Source: Taudactylus pleione (lineage: Eukaryota; Chordata; Amphibia; Anura; Myobatrachidae). From it: 64,000 bases of DNA. The notes under the pieces were generated by a model. The model worked only from the letters and a program-made list of their open reading frames with translations. It had not been told where the DNA came from and did no database searches. This document shows, piece after piece, positions 10,129 through 21,882 of the stretch (position 1 is the stretch's first letter; each line of letters opens with the position of its first letter). The stretch spans positions 3,286,001 through 3,350,000 of the forward strand of contig JAUIMM010000484.1 of the NCBI GenBank assembly GCA_031769625.1. The letters are read 5' to 3'. The position numbers were made by a program, and so were the translations under genes.

Positions 10129-11275
10129 CAGTGCATCCAGAAAGTATTCACAGCGCTTCACTTTTTCCACATTTTGTTATGTTACAGCCTTATTCCAAAA
10201 TAGAATAAATTAATTTTTGTCCTCAATATTCTACACACAATACCCCATAATGACAACGTGTAAAAAGTTTTTTGGAGATTTGTGCAAATTTTATGAAAAA
10301 AAAACCTAAGAAATCACATGTACATAAGTATTCACAACCTTTGCTCAATACTTTGTTGATGCACCTTTGGCAGCAATTACAGCCTCAAGGCTTTTTGAAT
10401 ATGATGCCGCAAGCGTTTCGCCCATTCCTCTTTGCAGCACCTTTCGAGCTCCATCAGGTTGGATGGGAAGCGTCAGTGCACAGCCATTTTCAGATCTCTC
10501 CAGAGATGTTTAATCGGATTCAAGTCTGGGATCTGGCTGGGCCACTCAAGGACTTTCACAGTGTTGTACTGAAGCCACTCCTTTGATATCTTGGCTGTGT
10601 GCTTAGGCTTGTTGTCCTGCTGAAAGATGAACCGTCGCCCCAGTCTGAGGTCAAGAGCGCTCTGGAGCAAGTTTTCATCCAGGATGTTTCTGTACATTGC
10701 TGCTTTCAACTTTCCCTCTATCCTGACTAGTCTCCCAGTTCCTGCCGCTGAAAAACATCCCCACAGCATGATGCTGCCACCACCATGCTTCACTGTAGGG
10801 ATGGTATTGGCCTGGTGATGAGCGGTGCCTGGTTTCCTCCAAACATAACGCCTGGCATTGACGCCAAAGAGTTCAATCTTTGTCTCATCAGACCAGAGAA
10901 CTTTGTTTCCCATGGTCTGAAAGTCCTTCAGGTGCATTTTGGCAGACTCCAGATGGGCTGCCATGTGCTTTTTACTAAGGAGTGGTTTCCGTCTGGCCAC
11001 TCTACCATACAGGCCTGATTGGTGGATTGCTGCAGAGATGGTTGTTCTTCTGGAAGGTTCTATCTCCACAGAGGAATGCTGTAAATCTGACAGAGTGACC
11101 ATCGGATTCTTGGTCACCTCCCTGACTAGGGCCCTTCTCTCCCGATCGCTCAGTTTAGACAGCCGGCCAACTCTAGGTAGAGTCCTGGTGGTTCCGAACT
11201 TCTTCCATTTACGATGGAGGCCACTGTGCTCATTGGGACCTTATAAGCAGCAGATATTTTTTTTCGGAGTTTGCT
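10129..11275 (-). mobile_element. Tc1-like transposon, one end lost
   Basis: The end CAGTGCATCCAGAAAGTATT begins right after a TA dinucleotide (10127-10128), the Tc1 target. A second direct repeat, ATAAGTATTCACAACC, about 190 bp inside echoes AAAGTATTCACAGCGC, giving the IR/DR arrangement known from vertebrate Tc1 elements. The transposase remnant runs leftwards. The other end is missing: similarity stops near 11275, where a different MITE fragment begins. Confidence 0.9.
10365..11240 (-). pseudogene. Tc1 transposase remnant, catalytically dead
   Basis: The longest open frame (11117-10473) covers most of the DDE catalytic domain of a Tc1 transposase, a cut-and-paste DNA transposase. Visible motifs are [11 protein letters not shown] (first Asp), [25 protein letters not shown] (second Asp) and [10 protein letters not shown], where the usual catalytic Glu of NPIEHLW is Lys (codon at 10509-10511). 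A TGA at 10473 falls where the CGA of an Arg codon would be expected; similarity to Tc1 C-termini continues past it as RFPSNL-like sequence. Upstream, the frame [13 protein letters not shown] is separated by a one-base shift near 11215 from TVASI-like sequence. So at least three independent lesions are present. Confidence 0.9.
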
Positions 11276-11385
11276 GAATACCAAAGGGACCCCTAATGAT
11301 GAATGTCCCGGTAACTTAAATATGCGAAAACCAGCGGTTGGTTACCAGGCCATTTATCGTTTGATGAATATGCCCCTCAATCCTT
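11276..11385. repeat. MITE end fragment abutting Tc1
   Basis: Ends TTTGATGAATATGCCCCT, an inverted GGGGCATATTCATCAA-type terminus seen in other MITEs here. The opposite end is not visible, so this may mark the sequence into which the Tc1 end was lost. Confidence 0.4.
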
Positions 11386-12690
11386 TGTTTTATTTGGTTT
11401 TGTCAGGTATTGATATTTTATAGGTGACCTGTAAATATTTTGCTTTAAGAAGCATTTCCTGTATATTCTAAGATTTAAATAGTCAAGCAATTTGTTTTTA
11501 AAGTACATGTGAAAATGCTTTTTAAACAACCTCATTCATTTCAGTTTTTTCGCACTCATTGATATAAAGCGAGTGATCAGTTCAGCATGCTGCCTAGATA
11601 AAGGGCTATTATTGTCATATTATGCAAAATATTACCGCGCCTGATGCATTGACAATGCTTCCATGTCACACTCTGTCAACAGCCGCAAACAGCTTTTAGT
11701 CTCCTTAGGTTTACACTAGAGAGTTACATGTGTACCTTCATGTGTACCTACATCCTCTCTACTGATATGGATCCATCAGCAAAACCTATTTTCAGTTAAG
11801 TGCCATCCCCAGCTTGCCGTGCTTTCTTCCTTCAGTGATTTATGTCTGTGAGATGGCAGCACATGGAGATACCAACTCTCAATTTGCAAATGCACAGATA
11901 GAGGAAAAGACAAAAGGCCGTTTTCCATCAACTCCCCATCATCTCTGTTTCATCCCACTCCCCCCTCCCTAACCTTATTAACTCCTTCTTTTAGAGTCTG
12001 GATGACTGGATTTCTGCTGAATGTGCCTGCAGACTGAAAACAATCACTAATGGGTTGACATATGCAGTTGCCAACATTTAACTACAATTTCCAGGGACAC
12101 AGCTGTTGGGAAGGTGCATCAATGGCCAGGCATGGGACCTGCTAACGCTGTGTAAAGCATTGCCAGTATGTCTGTGAACATTGGGGAATTGTGTGATATT
12201 CCATAAAGTTTAATGGATAACCCCCCATAGCTAACTTCTATATAGTCATGCTACATGTAACACTAGGCGCCTGCAACAGCCTAACCTGTTTTAAAACTTG
12301 TGATTGGTTGTCCCAGACTGCAGTATGCAAATATTTGTGTAGTTGCATCCACATTTTGAATTCTGGCACACCTATCTGAGTATTGCTTTTGCTTTGCCGT
12401 GTTACTGTAAATTCTGCTTTGTGCAGAGCTGTGGAGGTGGCAGTATTCGTTTTGTGTGGTTGGGTTGGGACTTGGATTATGGGCAAAACCAAAATGATAG
12501 GGAGAATTCATATGGAACATTAACTTCAAAGTCCGCTTGAGGAATTTACAGAGGTAGAGGTGGCATAAGGCAAATATTTAGAGTAATAGTTAACTATTTT
12601 CTCATCTCTTGTTTACTGAACATACTGTATCTGTATGATGGGGGTGTAAGTATGAAGGACCCCCTAGATGCATCACATATGAAATGCTTA
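11386..12690. other. No gene seen
   Basis: A long stretch without recognisable repeat ends; probably old single-copy or decayed sequence. The 60-84 codon open frames at 12238-12540 overlap on both strands and have no motif. Confidence 0.45.
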
Positions 12691-12860
12691 AGGGGGAGAA
12701 GCACTAAGCCTTGGAGAGTAATAATGTGGAGAGTGATAATCAATCAGCTTCTAACTGTCATGTTACAGGCTGTGTTTGAAGAATGACAGTTAGGAGCTGA
12801 TTGGTTGGTACTTTATCACTCTCCACTTCATCACTCTCCAAGGCTTGGCGCATCTCCCCT
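12691..12860. mobile_element. Palindromic MITE (AGGGGGAGAAG ends)
   Basis: The ends AGGGGGAGAAGCACTAAGCC and GGCTTGGCGCATCTCCCCT are inverted. Inner arms AATCAGCTTCTAACTGTCAT and AATGACAGTTAGGAGCTGAT are complementary, and GGAGAGTGATAA pairs with TTATCACTCTCC. Same family as 33439-33577. Flanks are TTAA on the left and TAAA on the right. Confidence 0.8.
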
Positions 12861-12937
12861 AAAATGTTCCTGCTTGACTTAAATATATAACAGTTAGGTG
12901 GGATATTTCTAATGGAAAAAAAATGGCCATAGTAAAG

Positions 12938-13160
12938 CATACTTACCAACTCTCTCTGTATGTCTGGGAGATTCACAAATTTCTTCAGGATCCATAATCC
13001 TCCAGGATCCCATATGTCTTACTTATGAAGTTGCCTGTGCTGGACAGGGATTTATAATGTGATAATGGGTCTTCATGATCCGGTCCCCTCCACTAAACGA
13101 TGATGCAAAAAGGGTTGAGTCTAGCCACATACCCACGTGTTGCACCGGGACAGTGTTGGG
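12938..13160. mobile_element. Partial hAT-like MITE (CATACTTACC family)
   Basis: Starts CATACTTACCAACTCTCTCT with GTCTGGGAGATT downstream, like the 8899 and 61074 copies. The right end is uncertain (possibly GGTGGCATGTAT near 13150) and no 8-bp duplication was found. Confidence 0.45.
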
Positions 13161-13324
13161 TGGCATGTATCTGCAGAACGTAAGTTACAAAAGGATTCTT
13201 GGAAAAACCAAACACTTTATAAAGTGAGTAATTGAAATAAAGAGGAAGGTGGCTCCAAAACCCAAAGAAATGTCACCACTCATGCTCAATGCTTTTTTTA
13301 TCCTATGAAAATGTTATCAGTAGG

Positions 13325-13665
13325 ATTATTCCGTGTCAAGTTGACCAATTTTGAAAATCGTCCCCACTTGACCATCTCCGATTTTGATGACATTTTGCAC
13401 GAAGGTTGGTATATACGTAGAATTAACTTTGGTAAAGTTTCAGTTCACAGTATGCAATAGTAGTGGAGTTGTGGCCATGGTAGTGGAGGTAGGTGAACCT
13501 GTCACCGACTACGCGGTGCACAATCAGCAATGTTCAAGTAATTGCTGTGGCAGATCTATGAGAGCAAAAGTGCACAGGCTTATACAACTTTTGATGCTGA
13601 TTTAAAAAATCACTGAGATTGTCAAGTGGGTGACCCTGGTCCTTTTGACATAGAATGACCCAGTA
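13325..13665. mobile_element. TIR element with CCGTGTCAAG ends
   Basis: Left TTATTCCGTGTCAAGTTGAC and right CTTTTGACATAGAATGACCC are inverted with a few mismatches, and CTTGACCATCTCCG and GTCAAGTGGGTGACC add inner symmetry. The 73-codon open frame at 13384-13605 has no recognisable domain. Superfamily not identified. Confidence 0.5.
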
Positions 13666-13811
13666 GTCGCCTAAACTGCAGAAGGTCCTGTGACCACTTT
13701 AGTCTCTCCCTGGTCTATAAAGTTGTTGGAATGAGGTAGGACTGTTAAAATATACCAGCAATTATGGAAGAACTACCTATTTCTGGGGAGATAAAAAGGT
13801 GTTAGTACTTA

Positions 13812-13930
13812 GGGCCTGATTCATAGGTAGATGCAAATCCCATCGCGGCTGCAATCCCACACACATCGGTTGCAAGAAAATATGCAAATGTCACAACATT
13901 TTTTTTTATGGCACCCCATGGCCAAAAGAT
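13812..13930. repeat. Left end of Harbinger-like MITE
   Basis: GGGCCTGATTCATAGGTAGATGC marks a family left end, with the typical ATCGCGGCTGCAATC interior. No matching right end follows, so this is a truncated copy. Confidence 0.5.
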
Positions 13931-14207
13931 TCTGCAAACATTTATAAATGAAGTAAATTGTGCTTATATGCTTAGTGTCAGTTATGTGGTGGTGGAAGGA
14001 ATGTGCTTCTGTTTGACCACATATTTTATGTTTGGCAGCCTCCAGCTCTGGTTATGCCTATCACATTGACTGTAAATAATTTTATTTGGTCCTGGATCAT
14101 CAAGCCAATGCACCCCAGCAAGTGCCCCGAGGCACCCAGTTTGAGAACCACTGGTCCATACCCCTGACTGCATCCACCTCTCATTCATGTCTTTGGGCTT
14201 GCTATAC

Positions 14208-14220
14208 TGGTGTGTGTGTG

Positions 14221-14260
<40 letters not shown>

Positions 14261-14289
14261 TATTATATATATGTGTGTGTGTATGTATG

Positions 14290-14331
<42 letters not shown>

Positions 14332-14335
14332 AGTA
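14208..14335. repeat. Compound TG/TA microsatellite
   Basis: (TG)n at 14208-14220, then (TA)n interrupted by TATTTATTA, then (TG)n(TATG)n and a second (TA)n to 14328. The Tyr/Ile-rich open frame across it is an artefact. Confidence 0.95.
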
Positions 14336-14782
14336 TGCTAGAATAAGTATGCTTTTTTTTAAGAAACCAAATTAGATTTATATTTATTTTTGTTCGTCAA
14401 ATAGAAATAGGACATCTATCAATCACTCCCCTTATATTTGGTACAAAATGCAATTGTCACATCTGAATGCAAAACTATGCGGAGCCATTTTAACAGCTTT
14501 GTTAATTTTTATGTATTAGTTTAATTTGTACCTAACATTGCAGTGAAGCTTGCCTCTTGTTTGCATCTATAAATCATATTCACTAAAATGTAAAGGTCAA
14601 TTGCAATCGATAACCCTTGTTCTTTTGCCTTGGTTGTTAATAATTGATAAAGGTTATCGCATTGTAATGGAAAACCCAAAACAAATTAAACAAATAGTTA
14701 TTCAAACATAATAAAGACATGTCTAGAAAAAAAAAGTAAACTTTTTCTAAAGCAAGTGCTAAAAATACAAACTGTATGTACT
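14336..14782. other. No gene seen
   Basis: AT-rich sequence between the microsatellite and a hAT MITE. No repeat ends recognised. Confidence 0.4.
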
Positions 14783-15128
14783 CAGGGGCGTATCTATAAT
14801 GGGTGCAGGGTGTGCGGGGAACACGGGCCCCTGGGTCCAGGGGGGCCCCGCACCGCGCACCCTGCACCCATACAATTACTTACCTTTCTGGAGTCCCACG
14901 TCGGCACGGGGGTCCGGCACTGTAAAGACGACTGGAAAATGGCCGCCACTGCCATTTTCCCATCGTTTGCACATGTGCAGCACAGGGAAATGGCCACCGA
15001 GGCCATTTTCCCGGTGACCAGTGCATCCTCTATAGACTCTGGGTGCACTCTAGTGCTCAGTGCGCTGCCGGCCGCCGGACAAAGAGGAGGGGGCCCGTGT
15101 CGGAGACTGCACACGGGGTCCCTCCTCT
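14783..15128 (+). mobile_element. hAT-like MITE (CAGGGGCGTATCTATAATGG family)
   Basis: Starts CAGGGGCGTATCTATAATGG then GTGCAGGGTG, the family start shared with 37951, 41750, 45065 and 50296. The right terminal repeat, expected to read CGCCCCTG, is missing: the family interior stops at TCCCTCCTCT. Flanking octamers TATGTACT (14775-14782) and CATGTACT (15129-15136) agree at 7 of 8 positions and may be the target duplication left after loss of the right end. Overlapping open frames are not genes. Confidence 0.75.
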
Positions 15129-15189
15129 CATGTACTGTTGTATTGTGGTTGAAAAAAAATATCAAACAACTTTTATATAGATGTGGACA

Positions 15190-15589
15190 TATATTAAGCT
15201 GAGGATCTTGTTATGTATGGAATGCACCTAAAGACAGGAGTATTTGTTTGTAGAAGTATGTCTATTAGACACCCAGGTCTGTTCATATCCTTCAATAGAT
15301 TACATAGGTGTAGCCTATAAATGTTATATACAGAAGTATCCACATACATCTATCCTCTGTGCACTACAAGTCGCGTTACACAATGTGTGAGCACCATGTG
15401 ACTTGGTATCGCCAAGTGTCTTTTTATCTTATTCACACACTAATGCGATTAGGATGCACAATTTGCTTCTGCTGATTAAAATTATATCATGTTAATCAGC
15501 AGAAGCTGTTTGTGCGAAAAAGACGCTTGACGCTACAGAGTCACGCCGCGGCATGGCACGACTAGGAGGGCTGTTTAATGAGCAAGGAG
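15190..15589. other. No gene; hairpin-containing repeat-like DNA
   Basis: Contains CTTCTGCTGATTAA and TTAATCAGCAGAAG as inverted arms at 15466-15509. No coding signal. Confidence 0.4.
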
Positions 15590-16035
15590 GCTAGATGTAT
15601 GAGGACACATCAGTACACTTCATCTCTACTGCATCTAGGGACAGGATGCAGCAAAGGTACAAATGCGGTCAAACCCCGAAAATGCTGGGTTGACCGCATT
15701 TCTCATATGTACCAATCCCCAGAATGTGATGCACTCCGGGGCTTGGTTGCGGTTAATAACTCCATCTCCTGATTGGCATTACCCTATAGAAGCCTATGGG
15801 CTTCTATCGGGAGAGTGCTTTGAGAGGGATCCAATCCCAGCACCCAACGGTGCGTGCGTCATGACAGATGGGATTCTGGGTTATAGACCTGGAAGTCCCT
15901 CCATCACAAAGGGACGCACTTACCGAGAGAATGGTTCTTTGTGGTGTTCATCATGCATACTGCCGTTGCTAGCGTCGGCATACATGCAAAGTGTGGAGGG
16001 ATGCATCATGCATCCCTTCATAGAACTTTAACATT
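15590..16035. mobile_element. Hairpin-rich MITE-like repeat
   Basis: A series of inverted arms: GGTACAAATGCGGTCAA with TTGACCGCATTTCTCATATG then TACC (15655-15713), CCCTATAGAAGCC with GGCTTCTATCGGG (about 15781-15812), and GGGATGCATCATGCATCCC (15998-16016). This organisation resembles the larger hairpin-chain elements at 25252 and 48974. Ends and class are not resolved. Confidence 0.5.
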
Positions 16036-17589
16036 TCTCCTGTTCTCATGGAGATAAAGCCCCACAGACTATCCAATGTTTCTTCCCCATAAATGTCAAT
16101 TCAAAACAGGTCCACACTTCATGTCCCCTTATAGGATTTACAATGAACCCCACCCCAGAAAACCCCCATGTTACTTGAAGAGCCAGCTTATTATCATTAT
16201 TATCTTTTTATTTTTAAAGCAGGAACTTATGTAATTATGCTGTACATTTAGGGTATCATGATACAAACAAAGAGAGAGGCCATTTTGGATGGTGTTTCTG
16301 GGTGTTAACAGGGGGGTGGCTATCAAGACATGGACGTCTCTTCGATGTGTTGCAGTTATCGACTGCGTCTTAAAAGGCTGTTGCACTGACGCACGCGCCC
16401 ATATTGAAATGGATAATCTGCGCTTCCATAAGTGCTGGTGCAATGTTCGTTGGCGTGCCTTAAAACGTGCAGCTGAGGATTTTGCGCCATAGCCGGCTCT
16501 GTATAAATACTATCGACTGTGGCATTAGCATAAAGAGGCACTCGCGCTGTGGTAAATTGACGCAGTCGCACTGCAGCAACTATTAACAGTCTGTATCATT
16601 GTGTGTATTTCATTACATTCAAATAGCCTCACTATGTACTAACTGCAACTGCCAGTGACAACAGCGGTAGCGCTAATCGCTGTCCCTGCAAGTTACATCC
16701 CCGGCACATCGCGTGGGCACAGTGTCAGATTCGGGAGCCGGTCAGAGGCAGCGGGATATATATTAATATACACATACATATAATAATAACCATGTTGCAG
16801 GAGTGTTCCTAGCTTTTATAAAGGAATTACTGCTCTGCTTACATAGTTAAGCATGCCCACGGATTTAGTATTTTTATTCTTTGATACGTTAGCTCCTTCC
16901 CAAACCCTCCCTTACTACTTTTTACAAAATGTTAATACTCTCATAGTACAAAGACCAGGGATGAGGTCTGGTGGCACTAGATGGGTACGATGAAATTGAA
17001 GGCATCAATTAAAGCCATAGGGTTGTGACAAAATCTGGAGGAGTCTAACATGAACAGGGTTGGTAGCCAATAATCCATGTGTGCTTTTAGCGTGTATAGG
17101 AACATAGCATGAAACTGTATCATATGTATCCCCCTGTACTAGACGCAAGATAGTAAATACATTTTTTTAACTTAGAGTGCCTTTATCAGCTACCGGCCGG
17201 ACCTCTGTAGTTGATTGAAAATAGCCCAGTCTGTCACCTCAGGGTGCCGGCCACATGCTATTAAATCACATGAAGGGACCAGAGTAGTGTTTGATTAGAA
17301 TTGCCCTCGGATGCACAGCACTAATGCTCACTATCTGGCACCACACTAAAGAGAGTGCATTAGAAATTCAGAACAAAGCTGAAAAAACAAGAAGCTTTCT
17401 ACTGAAACATGACTTTTTAGAAACAACCTTTTTATGTTTGCTGCAAGTTTAACATGCTTTGTTTGCATTAAAATGGTGATATACAATAAAGTACTTAACT
17501 AGAATGGCGATATACAGTATAGGTATACTGTACTGTACATGATAATGTACCATATTGATAACAGCAATGCACTGTAGTGAATACACCTT
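16036..17589. other. No gene; scattered MITE-like blocks
   Basis: 16300-16600 has the CGCA- and GCGCC-rich composition of the Harbinger-like MITE interiors, and 16640-16740 carries GCGGTAGCG and CCCTGCAAGTTACATCCCCG, similar to 51020-51070. No ends are visible. The remainder is unassigned AT-rich DNA. Confidence 0.4.
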
Positions 17590-17940
17590 AGTCGCGGGGG
17601 GTTGGGTATGAAATACCGGCAGTCAGGATGCCAGCTTTCAAAATACCGACAGCGTCATCCCGATGCTCATTATCTCGACAGGGGTACATTAGTATGCTAA
17701 CCCTTCTGCCTCTAACCCTAACCCTCCTTTCCTGCACCCTAACCCTCCCCACCCCGCTTCCTAACCCTAATCCTCCCCGTTAGTACCTAAACCTAACCCT
17801 TGCCCTTGGTGTCTGAACCTAACCCTCCCCCCTTAGTGCCTAACCCCCCCAGTGGTGCCAAGACCTAACCCCCCTTGTCCGTAGCCTAACCCTAATCTCC
17901 CCCCCATCCGTAGCCTAACCCTAACCCACCCGTAGTGTGA
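17590..17940. mobile_element. MITE with telomere-like CCCTAA minisatellite
   Basis: The left part (GAAATACCGGCAGTCAGGAT, then AAATACCGACAGCGTCATCC) is an inverted-repeat end of a dispersed element also seen at 4060 and 52425. The interior is a degenerate array built from CCTAACCCTAACCCTCCCC and TAGTGCCTAACC at 17700-17935. It resembles vertebrate telomere repeat only in the CCCTAA word. The location and irregular spacing point to a minisatellite inside a transposon, not a telomere. Confidence 0.65.
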
Positions 17941-18494
17941 CATACCTCACAATATTCCCAGTGGATGGGTCAAATGTCCTGTCAGGGCAGCTGGAATGTA
18001 TGTTCAAGGATCAACTGATGACCACATGCTCCAACACAGGTCAACAGACCGGCATATTTTCCATACTGTCCTGTGAAGTGCAATCGGATTCAAGTTAAAT
18101 TGCTTAGAAAGTTGCTGCCCATTGCCAGAGTGACTGATATGATCTGCATGTGTGTGGTCAGCATAATCATTTTTTGCATAAAGTTGTATCTATCGGTAAT
18201 GTATGCACAGCTTCATGCTATGTTATAGAAAGGCATAGCATATCGTTGTAGTTAGGATAGTTTAGAGGGATATGAAATTTTGTTTTGTGGGTTCAGACCT
18301 TAAAATGGAGACTGATCTTGTATGGGGGTGTTACTGGTATAGGAGGTCGCCACAGAGCCAGTTAAGACCTGCAGATGCCTTGATTGTTAGTGGGACAACT
18401 TTGTACTATCCGGACGCACATTTCTGTGCATACAAGCACAAATTCAATTAAATATAAGATTACTACTAAACCTCAGATTGATATGAGGCATAAA
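17941..18494. other. No gene seen
   Basis: Unassigned sequence with no transposon ends or coding signal recognised. Confidence 0.4.
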
Positions 18495-18971
18495 GAGCCT
18501 GATTCTGAGTTAGATGCAATGGAGCAATGTTGCTTGTATGAGTCACACCGTGCATGCATCCTAATTTTGTTCATACAGAGTCGCAGTACAAATTTAGATG
18601 CATGGTAACAGAAATGTGTGGGGCGTTCCTGGGTGATGACTGGGAGGTAACAAGTGTGGAGGAGATAGACATCACAGAGATGTTTTGTTTCATGCGAGTG
18701 TTGTGGGTGTGTTGCTGATAGTGGTTACGTTCATAGATGTAGAACTGGTCACATAGCAGGGCCATATTCACACTGACAATCTGCACTTGCCAAAGGACTG
18801 GTGCAAGTTTGGATGGTGCGTCTACAGACGCTGAAAATGGGCGTCTCAGTTCTTGCACATTCAGACACACGGATGTACACCAGGGAAGGGCTTTGTAAGG
18901 GCATTTGCATAAAGTCGAAGACGCAAATGCGGCAATAGACGCACAGCTGCATCCGACTCCGAATCAAGCCT
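18495..18971. mobile_element. Harbinger-like MITE, 477 bp
   Basis: Left GAGCCTGATTCTGAG and right CTCCGAATCAAGCCT match the family ends with few changes, with 3-bp AAA on each side (18492-18494 and 18972-18974). The interior is CGCA-rich and non-coding. Confidence 0.65.
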
Positions 18972-19125
18972 AAAATCTCTTCACTTCGGGTTTTTTATTT
19001 TGCCCATATGCGCAGTCCTATCACTACAGTCCCACAAAGCACCAACACAAATTTTCAGCCCCAAAAAATTACCATGACATTGAAATATGTGATGGAAGTT
19101 GTTACAATTTATAAATGGCTCTTAT

Positions 19126-19505
19126 GCTGAGTACACGCTAGAACGACATATCATAGCAGTCGATAGGTAAGCTATATACACTGACCAATCGGCCGCTCGA
19201 TGTGTCAGGGCTGACATCATAACTGGGCAGGCTAATTTAAATTGGCCCATCCAGTTGAGATGACAATGTCGGCTGGCTGTGTGTACGGGCGGTCGGTGGG
19301 TAGGCCTTATACACAGCCAGAAGCACCGATATATACAGTATCTTTCAGATATATAGGCATCGGCTGTGCTGCAAGACCGACCTGATGTGGTCATGAACTA
19401 CATCGTTCACAGACACATCCTATGCACTCACGCGCCAATGCACTGGCGATATATATCGCTCCTCCATAGAAGGAGCGATATATATCGCCAAGTGTGTACC
19501 CTGCA
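19126..19505. mobile_element. TTAA-type MITE with perfect internal hairpin
   Basis: Left TGCTGAGTACACGCTAGAACG and right AAGTGTGTACCCTGCA are the family ends; flanks TTAT and TTAC are decayed TTAA. Near the right end the arms GGCGATATATATCGCTCCT and AGGAGCGATATATATCGCC (19445-19489) are perfect complements. Related to 821-1094. Confidence 0.7.
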
Positions 19506-19875
19506 TTACTGAGTTCTCTGATTATTCCACAGAAATAAATACATGATCTTAGTGTATCTACTAAAAGAACACGTCTGATGAAAACAATATAAAAATCAGA
19601 GATTGCGTCTTTAAATAATGAACAAGTTTATTCCGTTTATTCTGTAATGCTGTCATTTGTCACATGCCTTTTTGAGAAAAATAAACAGATTGTGTTGGAC
19701 AAGAAAAAAAAACCTTGTGAGTTCTAGGAAATATTGTAATGTACTGTATCTGTTATACCCTTTAGTAATATAAAGTGATTTTGTATTTTTGCTGCCAAAT
19801 GTGCAAGCTAGTAAATACAAAGCTTAATTATTCAAAATCAAATACTTTAAACAAAAAATTTTGCCCTTCTATAAT
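19506..19875. other. No gene; pre-insertion flank of LINE
   Basis: AT-rich sequence with no repeat recognised. It directly precedes the LINE insertion site. Confidence 0.4.
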
Positions 19876-19888
19876 TAATGGGTTGCCT

Positions 19889-21882
19889 CATCCTCTATTA
19901 TCCACCCGAACCAGGTGGGCTTTGTACCTGCCCACCAAGCCCTTGATAATACTAGGCATACAATAGACCTTATCCACCATGCAAATTCTATCAAGCTTCC
20001 CTCCATTCTTCTTGCCCTTGATGCCGAGAAGACCTTTGATAGGGACTCCTGGCCTTTCGTGATTAAAACTCTCCTCCGTTTTTATCTTTAAATGTACCAC
20101 CTCAGTTCTTGCAGGGGGACTTCTCTCTGAATCCTTCCCCATCTCTAATGGCACCAGGCAGGGGTGTCCTCTCTCCCCACCGATCTGTGCTCTAATCATT
20201 GAACCCCTGGCCTGCAGAATCCGAGAGAGCCCGGACATCTCTGGCATTCCTGTTGGTGACTCTTCTTATAAACTCTCTCTTTGCCGACGATTTCCTTCTA
20301 ACCCTTACCAACCCACTGATTTCCCTCCCAAACCTATTTCAAGAACTTTCCCTCTATGGGAAATTATCTGGTTATAAAGTTAACAATGAAAAATCTGAAG
20401 CCTCACCCCTTCATATCACGAAGCTGTCCCTAGACCTCCTCCATCTTAACTTCAATTTCACTTGGCGTTCGGAATCCATTACATTTTTAGGCATCCACGT
20501 TACAAAATCTTATCACGGCCTGTACAAGGCAAACTGCCCCCCCCCTGTTCAGAGCTATAGAACAAGACCTCTCTCATTGGCAGAAGTTGTTCATCTCTTG
20601 GATTGACTGTATTAACACAATTAAAATGAATGTTCCTCCCAAACTTCTCTACCTCTTCTTCCAGACTCTCCCTGTGGCAGTCCCCCGTCCCCCCCATGTT
20701 CATTCTTCTATACAGTCAATTTTTGGTAAGTTTATTTGGAATGATAGAAGACCTCGGATATGTAGAGTTATCAAGAGCACTTCGGAGAGTAGTCTAGGTC
20801 TCCCCACATTATCCATCAATTTTCAATCCTCTAGACTCAGTCAACTAGTTGCCTGGCACTCTCCCAAAGGTACCAAAAGATGGGTTGATCTTGAATCTGC
20901 ACTCAGTAAAGTCTCCTCAGCCTCAAACCTCCCGTGGCTTCCCAGGAAACTCAGGCCTCTCTCCATTTTGTCGGTCCCCTCAGTTACTCTCACTCTTTCT
21001 GTATGGGACTCTCTCAACACCAAGTTCACTTTGTCTACCCACCCATCGCTTCAAACACCTCTATGGTTTCATCCCTCTTTTCTCCCTGGTCACTCACCCC
21101 ACATGGTCTCTACATGATCGGCGGCTGGCATTACTCATTTTCACCACATCTTGGGTGGTTTCACCCCACAATCTTTCACAGAATTACAGGAGAAACACTC
21201 TCTACCACAGTCCTGTTTCTATCAGTATCTCCAGATCCTCCACTTTACTTCATCCCTTTCTTCTCCAGATTCTTTACGAAACCCCACGGCTATGGAACGC
21301 CTTTGTATCTATAGACCCTTGGACAAGGGCATCATTTCTCAAATTTACCATTCTATCCTGGTTCAGGATACTCCACTTCTAGAGACTCATGAACGCTGTT
21401 GGGAGTCAGACTTGAATACCTCTCTAGGTGAAGACACATGGGAGACAATTCGTCTTAACATATCAAAATGTTCGATTCGCGTTTCTATTAAGGAAAACCC
21501 TTATAAGGTATATATTCGATGGTACCTTGTACCAGAGCATCTTCATCAAATATATCCTAACACTTCAAATCTCTGCTGGAGACAATGTGGACAAATCTGT
21601 TCTTTATTCCATATCTGGTGGTTTTATCCACACAACATCCCTTTTTGGTCGATAGTCCGATCTATTATATCCTCATTGGTTTCCCTTGATACCTCCCTTA
21701 CCCCTGCCTCATTGCTTCTGTGTGCCCTATCCTACCAACTATCCAAACATGAAATTAAATTGGTTCTACACACCTCTTGCACTGCTAAATATGAAATTTC
21801 TAGATCTTGGAAGCAACTACTCCCCGGACTCATCAACAGCTTCTTAACCGCATCTGGTTTGTGGCCAAAATGGAATATATAA
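19889..21882 (+). pseudogene. LINE ORF2 remnant (RT and C-terminal part)
   Basis: Decayed reverse transcriptase of a non-LTR retrotransposon. Motifs read in order across several frames: NQVGFVPAHQALDNTRHTID (19908 on), LLALDAEKTFDRDSWPF (RT block A with its Asp, about 20007-20057), LFADDFLLTL (the metal-binding FADD box, about 20278-20307), then GYKVNNEKSE. Later frames contain PPKLLYLFFQTLP and FGKFIWNDRRPRI, and the C-terminal CWRQCGQICSLFHIWWFYP (about 21570-21630), a zinc-knuckle-like block common in L1/Tx1 ORF2. Stops (for example TAA near 20090) and several frameshifts break it, and the endonuclease domain is absent because of truncation. Confidence 0.9.

Noticed and set aside
14187..14375. 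Membrane-like Ile/Tyr-rich frame
   Set aside because: Produced by a TA/TG microsatellite.
17700..17940. True interstitial telomere or chromosome fusion point
   Set aside because: Units are irregular and lie within a dispersed element whose relative occurs at 52425.
18999..19110. Possible host regulatory element or RNA gene
   Set aside because: No promoter, snRNA or tRNA signature found; sequence looks like an ordinary spacer.
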